DNA of 39,001 bases from Pseudomonadales bacterium (GTDB lineage Bacteria > Pseudomonadota > Gammaproteobacteria > Pseudomonadales > Azotimanducaceae): positions 1-39,001 of the forward strand of contig SLTB01000055.1 in the NCBI GenBank assembly GCA_007130155.1. Direction: 5' to 3'. Of the stretch, positions 34,487 to 39,001 are shown piece by piece (position 1 is the first letter of the stretch; every line of letters starts with the position of its first letter). The position numbers and the translations under genes are program-made. Under the pieces are notes generated by a model that saw only the letters and a program-made list of their open reading frames with translations, did not search any database and was not told the DNA's origin.

Positions 34487-35574
34487 GCATGCTTGCGGTG
34501 AGACCGCTCGCCTGTCGCTCCGGCGTTATGGTGTCCAGCACCCTGTTGCTGTTGGCGGCTCTGAGTGGGCTCGCGCGAGCGGATGACCCAGGGGCCTGGT
34601 TGGATCGCATGCACACCGCTCTTGCCGAACTCAGCTACCAGGGCGAATTCAGCTATTATCACGGCGGCGAACTCGCCAGTCTCAGCATTGCCCATGCCGT
34701 GGTGGATGGGGTGAGGCATGAACGACTCGTACATCTCAATGGCACGCCTCGTGAGGTGGTCCGCCACGGTGATACGGTTACCTGCGTGCTGCATCCAGGC
34801 GATCGCCTGATCGATCTCGAGCAGAGTGTCCCGGCCGGTCCTTTTGCCCAAAGTTACGGTCGCGTGCTCGATGGGCTCCCTGAAGGTTACCAGGCTACGC
34901 TGGTCGGCGAGGATCGCATTGCCGGGCGCACTGCCGTAAAGCTGCGCATCGATCCCGAGTCCGCGGACCGCTACGGCTATCGTCTCTGGCTCGACCACGA
35001 GACCGCCTTGCTGCTGCGCTCGGAGTTGCTAGACACTGCCGATACAGCGCTGGAAATCTTCCAGTTCGTGCGTATCGAGATTGGTTCCCCTATTGATACG
35101 GTCATGCTCGAAGCATCGGTGGGCGATCATCTGGTCAAGCATGAATTGGTGAAGCGGGACCGGGTCTCGCCTGACTGGGTCGGACGCGACCCGCGGCAAG
35201 CTGTCGGTGCCTTCGCGTCCGCGTCGAGCAGTCCCATGACGGGTGGTGATGGTGTGGAATGGGAGGCTGGCTGGGTGCCAGCTGGTTTCGCGATGGCCTC
35301 GGCGGACATCCGGCGGGTCCCTTCGCGCACTGATTCTGTCGCGAATCTGGTCTACAGTGACGGCATGGCAACCTTCTCGGTGTTTCTCGAGCGCGCTCCA
35401 GCGGATTTGTCGCCGGTGCACGTGGCACGTCATGGCGCTACGGTTGCGGTGATGCGCAGAGTCATGGCTGAGACGCCAGAGCCTTGGCTGGTGACGGTGG
35501 TTGGTGAGGTACCCATTGAAACGGCCGAGCGCGTGGCGGAGCATATCCGCCCACGTTCGGCGTCTGGCGATTGA
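34483..35574 (+). CDS. rseB: Sigma-E regulator RseB (MucB type)
   Basis: A periplasmic protein that binds the RseA periplasmic domain and shields it from proteolysis, sensing lipoproteins or LPS intermediates. Signal peptide residues 1-33 end in GLARA before DDPGAWLDRMHTALAELSYQGEFSYYHGG. The MucB/RseB N-terminal domain follows, then a C-terminal domain (VEWEAGWVPAGFAMAS...NLVYSDGMATFSVFLERAP). The 363-residue length is a little above the usual. The start is GTG at 34483 overlapping the rseA stop (GTGA); an ATG two codons later is possible. Confidence 0.94.
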   Translation: MSMLAVRPLACRSGVMVSSTLLLLAALSGLARADDPGAWLDRMHTALAELSYQGEFSYYHGGELASLSIAHAVVDGVRHERLVHLNGTPREVVRHGDTVTCVLHPGDRLIDLEQSVPAGPFAQSYGRVLDGLPEGYQATLVGEDRIAGRTAVKLRIDPESADRYGYRLWLDHETALLLRSELLDTADTALEIFQFVRIEIGSPIDTVMLEASVGDHLVKHELVKRDRVSPDWVGRDPRQAVGAFASASSSPMTGGDGVEWEAGWVPAGFAMASADIRRVPSRTDSVANLVYSDGMATFSVFLERAPADLSPVHVARHGATVAVMRRVMAETPEPWLVTVVGEVPIETAERVAEHIRPRSASGD

Positions 35575-35625
35575 GTCCTTCGCTGCCACGCTGCGACAAG
35601 GTCGGCCGACGAAGAAGGTCGGGTC

Positions 35626-36117
35626 ATGAAGGGTGAGCGCCTGAACGAAGAGCTGACGACAGTGATGGCGGTGCATCCTCACCGCGTCGAGCTCGCTGCG
35701 CGGGACTTTTCCACCTGCGGGAGTTGTGCGGCCCGGGCAGGTTGTGGCCATGGCCTGCTCGATAGCCTTGGGCGCGGTCGGCGCCGGACCTTCACGCTGC
35801 CCCGGGCATCGCTACCCGCGGATGTCAGCGTCGGCGAGGCATTGCTGGTAGGCGTCCCGGAAGGCGCCATCGTCCGTGCTGCCGCGGTGGTTTATGGCCT
35901 GCCGCTTGCCGGTCTCGTGGCTGGCGCGGTGCTGGCGCCCGGGCACGATGGAGCGGCGCTTCTGGCCGCTTGTCTTGGCTTGGCGGCAGGTTGGTTGCTG
36001 GCCCGTCGATTGCGGTTCGGTCAGGCTGAAACCATGCTGCGTTGCAGGCGGCCTTGCCCCAGCGGGCCGGGTATCATCCCGTCCGAAGCTGAACCAAGGG
36101 CGCTTTCGGTGGTCTGA
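35626..36117 (+). CDS. rseC: SoxR-reducing system / sigma-E positive regulator RseC
   Basis: An inner-membrane protein of 163 residues. The N-terminal cytoplasmic part carries the cysteine motif STCGSCAARAGCGHG (C-x2-C-x5-C), matching E. coli RseC, where it may carry an Fe-S cluster or redox centre. The fold continues with VSVGEALLVGVPEGAIVRAAAVVYGLPLAGLVAGAVLAP and a second helix (AALLAACLGLAAGWLLARRL), giving two membrane segments. RseC mildly stimulates the sigma-E pathway and takes part in SoxR reduction in relatives. It sits 51 bp after rseB. Confidence 0.92.
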   Translation: MKGERLNEELTTVMAVHPHRVELAARDFSTCGSCAARAGCGHGLLDSLGRGRRRTFTLPRASLPADVSVGEALLVGVPEGAIVRAAAVVYGLPLAGLVAGAVLAPGHDGAALLAACLGLAAGWLLARRLRFGQAETMLRCRRPCPSGPGIIPSEAEPRALSVV

Positions 36118-36156
36118 GTCGCCAGCTGCTACGAGCCCGTCCCGCTCTGTCTGCCC

Positions 36157-36183
36157 GAACTGGGATTCATAGGCCCGATCCAG
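36157..36183 (+). promoter_or_regulatory. Possible sigma-E promoter of mucD
   Basis: GAACTG (36157-36162), 16 bp, then TCCAG (36179-36183), 24 bp before the mucD ATG. It fits the GAACTT-N16-TC pattern expected for a periplasmic protease of the RpoE regulon. The -10 part is weak. Confidence 0.4.
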
Positions 36184-36206
36184 CCGGAACCACAACTGGA
36201 GTGATC

Positions 36207-37652
36207 ATGTTTGCATCTGTTCGCGCTTCCTCAGGCCTCATGGGCCTGCCTATTGGCCTGTTGCTGTTGGGCCTGCTGATGACGGCTTTAGCGCCCCACT
36301 CCCAGGCTCGGGGCCTGCCCGATTTCACCGAATTAGTGGAGCAGGCGTCCCCGGCCATCGTCAACATTTCGACGGTGCAGCGGGCGGATTCCCGCCAGGG
36401 TGGTTTGCCGCGAGGGATGGATCCGGAAAATCTGCCGGAATTTTTCCGGCACTTCTTTCGTGGCGTCCCGGAGGGCGGTGCTCCGAGTCAGCGGGAGCGG
36501 CGTTCTCTCGGGTCCGGTTTCATTATTTCCTCGGATGGCTTCATCATCACCAACAATCATGTGGTGGACGGTGCCGACGAGATCTTCGTGCGCCTGATCG
36601 ATCGCCGCGAGTACTTGGCGACCGTGGTGGGGACGGATCCGCGCTCCGATCTGGCGCTGCTGCAGGTCGAAGCCACCGACCTGCCCACCGTGACCATCGG
36701 TGAGTCTGCCTCGCTTAAGGTCGGTGAGTGGGTGCTGGCCATTGGCTCGCCTTTCGGCTTCGACTATTCCGTGACCGCCGGTATCGTCAGCGCCAAGGAG
36801 CGCAGCCTGCCGGATCGTAACCGGGAGAACTACGTTCCCTTCATCCAGACTGATGTCGCCATCAATCCGGGCAACAGTGGCGGTCCGCTGTTCGATCTGG
36901 AGGGCCGTGTAGTGGGCATCAATTCCCAGATCTTCACGCGCTCTGGCGGCTTCATGGGGCTATCCTTCGCGATTCCCATAGACATCGCCATGGATGTCAT
37001 CGATCAGCTCAAGGAAACTGGCACCGTATCCCGGGGCTGGCTCGGGGTGCTGATCCAGGATGTGAACCGCGATCTGGCGGAATCTTTTGGCCTTGACAAG
37101 CCGGCCGGCGCTCTGGTTGCCCGTGTCGTGGAGGATTCACCCGCGGCTGCAGCGGGTGCCCAGGCCGGGGACATCATCGTCGAGTTCGCCGGCCGCAGCA
37201 TCGACCTCTCCAGTGATCTGCCGCACATTGTCGGCCGCACACGCGCCGGGTCTGAGCAACCCATGGTGATCGTGCGTGATGGTGAGCGGATGTCCCTCAC
37301 GGTCAAGGTTGGGGAATTGGCGGAGTCGGGGGCCCAGGTGGCGGCCCAGGCACCGGGCCGCAGCGCGCAGAATCCGCTCGGCCTCACGGTGGAGGATCTT
37401 CCCGATACCGCGGTCCAGCGTCTTGGCGTCAGCGGTGGTGTGCAGGTGGCGGCGGTGGATGACGGTGTGGCCGCCCGGGCTGGCATCCGCCGCGGCGATA
37501 TCATTACTCGTCTGAACAACGAGGAAGTCACCTCCGTGTCCGAGTTCCAGCGCATTGCTGAGGAGTTGCCGGCGGGGCGCTCGGTTCCGGTGCTTGTGGT
37601 GCGTGGCGGCAACCCCACTTTCCTGGCGCTTCGCGTACCCGGCGCGGATTGA
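36207..37652 (+). CDS. mucD: Periplasmic serine protease/chaperone MucD (DegP/Do family)
   Basis: A 481-residue HtrA protease that degrades misfolded envelope proteins. A signal peptide of about 34 residues ends in SQA. The trypsin-like domain has the triad H118 (NNHVVD), D148 (RSDLALL) and S224 (GNSGGPL). Two PDZ domains follow (about 265-360, RGWLGVLIQDV..., and 385-475, GLTVEDLPDT...). Of GTG 36201 and ATG 36207, the ATG is preferred with GGAG about six bases before it. Its place after rseC matches the algU-mucABCD arrangement of pseudomonads. Confidence 0.95.
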   Translation: MFASVRASSGLMGLPIGLLLLGLLMTALAPHSQARGLPDFTELVEQASPAIVNISTVQRADSRQGGLPRGMDPENLPEFFRHFFRGVPEGGAPSQRERRSLGSGFIISSDGFIITNNHVVDGADEIFVRLIDRREYLATVVGTDPRSDLALLQVEATDLPTVTIGESASLKVGEWVLAIGSPFGFDYSVTAGIVSAKERSLPDRNRENYVPFIQTDVAINPGNSGGPLFDLEGRVVGINSQIFTRSGGFMGLSFAIPIDIAMDVIDQLKETGTVSRGWLGVLIQDVNRDLAESFGLDKPAGALVARVVEDSPAAAAGAQAGDIIVEFAGRSIDLSSDLPHIVGRTRAGSEQPMVIVRDGERMSLTVKVGELAESGAQVAAQAPGRSAQNPLGLTVEDLPDTAVQRLGVSGGVQVAAVDDGVAARAGIRRGDIITRLNNEEVTSVSEFQRIAEELPAGRSVPVLVVRGGNPTFLALRVPGAD

Positions 37653-37762
37653 GGCAGGAATTGCCAGAGCAGGCCCTGTTGTTGTCGGCGTTGTACTGGA
37701 GTTGGAGCCGTTGCAACGCCAGTGGCCTGGTGGGCAGTCAGGCAAGGCGTTCTGCTTCGGTC

Positions 37763-37771
37763 TGCTATAGA
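37763..37771 (+). promoter_or_regulatory. Extended -10 promoter for lepA
   Basis: TGC-TATAGA, about 42 bp before the lepA start, looks like an extended -10 box. No clear -35 is seen. The mucD-lepA gap (37653-37812) otherwise holds only a CGTTGCAACG palindrome, with no clear terminator. Confidence 0.4.
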
Positions 37772-37812
37772 ATGCCTCGCCTCCATGTGGGCCACTGCCA
37801 GGACCGAACCCC

Positions 37813-39001
37813 TTGACCGACCTTTGCAACATTCGCAATTTCTCGATCATTGCCCATATCGATCATGGAAAATCGACGCTGGCGGATCGCTTTATTCAGC
37901 GCTGCGGTGGCCTCGCTGATCGCGAGATGGCCGAGCAGGTCCTCGATTCCATGGACCTCGAGCGGGAGCGTGGCATCACCATCAAGGCTCAGAGCGTAAC
38001 GCTCTACTATGATGCCCAGGATGGCCAGCGCTACCAGCTCAACTTCATCGATACGCCTGGACATGTGGATTTCTCCTACGAGGTGTCGCGCTCCCTGTCG
38101 GCCTGCGAAGGGGCCTTGCTGGTGGTGGACGCAGGGCAGGGCGTCGAGGCTCAGTCCGTGGCTAATTGCTACACCGCCATCGATCAGGGACTCCTGGTGA
38201 TTCCGGTGCTCAACAAGATGGACCTTCCCCATGCTGATCCGCCCAAGGTGCGGCGCGAGATCGAGGAAATCATCGGTGTCGATGCCACCGATGCGGTGGA
38301 AGTGAGTGCGAAGACAGGCTTTGGTATCGACGCGCTGCTCGAGAGTCTTGTGCAGCGTATCCCAGCACCACAAGGCGATCCCGAAGGACCGCTGCAGGCA
38401 CTGATCATCGATTCCTGGTTCGACAACTATCAGGGCGTCGTGTCGCTGGTACGGGTCGTCAACGGCAGCCTGCGTAAGGGCGACCGGATCATGGCCCGGA
38501 CCCTGAAGAAACTGCATCAGGTGGACAGCGTCGGCCGCTTCACCCCCAAGCAGACAGCCACGGGTGTCCTGCAGGCCGGCGAGGTCGGCTACATCATTGC
38601 CGGTATCAAGGATGTACGCGGTGCCCCGGTGGGGGACACGCTGGTCCATGAACGCTCAGAGGCACCGGCACTGCCCGGTTTCGAGAAGGTGAAACCGCAG
38701 GTTTTTGCGGGTCTGTTCCCGGTCAATGCGGATGATTTCGAGGATTTCCGGGACGCACTCGGCAAGCTGACGCTCAACGACGCCTCCCTCGTCTATGAGC
38801 CGGAAGTCTCCGATGCCTTGGGTTTCGGTTTCCGCTGCGGCTTCCTCGGCATGCTGCACATGGAGATCATTCAGGAGCGGCTCGAGCGGGAATACGGTCT
38901 CGACCTGATCACCTCTGCGCCGTCCGTGGTCTACGAAGTCCTTTGCAATGACGGCACGCTGCTGCACGTGGACAATCCCTCGGCGCTGCCGGATCCGGCC
39001 A
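37813..39001 (+). CDS. lepA: Elongation factor 4 (LepA), 5' part
   Basis: The ribosome back-translocating GTPase LepA/EF4; about 396 of roughly 600 residues are in the window and the gene runs off the right edge. The G domain shows AHIDHGKST (14-22), the [10 protein letters not shown] switch I, DTPGHVDF and NKMD, followed by domain II ([25 protein letters not shown]) and the LepA-specific [23 protein letters not shown]. The start is TTG at 37813, which gives the family N-terminus [16 protein letters not shown]; no ATG or GTG fits. AGGA lies nine bases before it. lepA follows the rpoE cluster as in many gammaproteobacteria. Confidence 0.96.
   Translation, partial: MTDLCNIRNFSIIAHIDHGKSTLADRFIQRCGGLADREMAEQVLDSMDLERERGITIKAQSVTLYYDAQDGQRYQLNFIDTPGHVDFSYEVSRSLSACEGALLVVDAGQGVEAQSVANCYTAIDQGLLVIPVLNKMDLPHADPPKVRREIEEIIGVDATDAVEVSAKTGFGIDALLESLVQRIPAPQGDPEGPLQALIIDSWFDNYQGVVSLVRVVNGSLRKGDRIMARTLKKLHQVDSVGRFTPKQTATGVLQAGEVGYIIAGIKDVRGAPVGDTLVHERSEAPALPGFEKVKPQVFAGLFPVNADDFEDFRDALGKLTLNDASLVYEPEVSDALGFGFRCGFLGMLHMEIIQERLEREYGLDLITSAPSVVYEVLCNDGTLLHVDNPSALPDPA

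Overview
The window is high-GC chromosomal DNA from a gammaproteobacterium. The conserved order sdhE-ygfX, convergent nadB, then rpoE-rseA-rseB-rseC-mucD-lepA (30.0-39.0 kb) is a gammaproteobacterial arrangement. The GTGGGAGCGG...CCGC palindromes resemble the REP-like repeats common in pseudomonads and relatives. I cannot name the genus. No rRNA, tRNA, CRISPR array, insertion sequence or prophage was seen.

Layout. (1) 1-638: 3' end of a sodium:neurotransmitter-symporter-type transporter. (2) 762-7857, minus strand: a complete 2-methylcitrate operon, read GntR regulator - prpB - prpC - acnD - prpF. It has a good sigma70 promoter, a perfect 14-bp palindrome just after it (probable operator) and REP-like repeats in two of its internal gaps. 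(3) 8024-8651: a Phd/YefM-PIN (VapBC-type) toxin-antitoxin pair. (4) 8703-9776: an orphan luciferase-like flavin oxidoreductase. (5) 9989-13376: a split MacAB-like exporter whose adaptor carries an extra LTXXQ-type helical insert. (6) 13385-15926, minus: a tight operon of a TauD-type Fe(II)/2-oxoglutarate dioxygenase with a cobalt-type nitrile hydratase (beta, alpha, accessory protein). Upstream on the same strand lie a PPOX-fold flavoprotein and a class V aminotransferase, and the remains of two broken plus-strand genes flank these. (7) 18839-24109, minus: meaB, methylmalonyl-CoA mutase, a CoA-acylating aldehyde dehydrogenase and a hotdog thioesterase. (8) 24478-28548, plus: the valine degradation operon (isobutyryl-CoA dehydrogenase, enoyl-CoA hydratase, 3-hydroxyisobutyryl-CoA hydrolase, mmsB). 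(9) 28755-39001: ygfZ, sdhE-ygfX, nadB and the envelope-stress cluster rpoE-rseABC-mucD, then the start of lepA.

How it fits together. Much of the window handles propionyl-CoA and branched C4 acyl-CoAs. Valine carbon passes from isobutyryl-CoA to methylmalonate semialdehyde. The methylcitrate cycle can consume propionyl-CoA, and methylmalonyl-CoA mutase with its MeaB chaperone feeds succinyl-CoA. The usual MmsA is absent from the window. Instead a SauS-like acylating aldehyde dehydrogenase sits beside the mutase, which suggests a testable carbon-saving shortcut. The second candidate novelty is the dioxygenase-nitrile hydratase operon, whose substrate is unknown. The third is the adaptor with the embedded LTXXQ-like domain.
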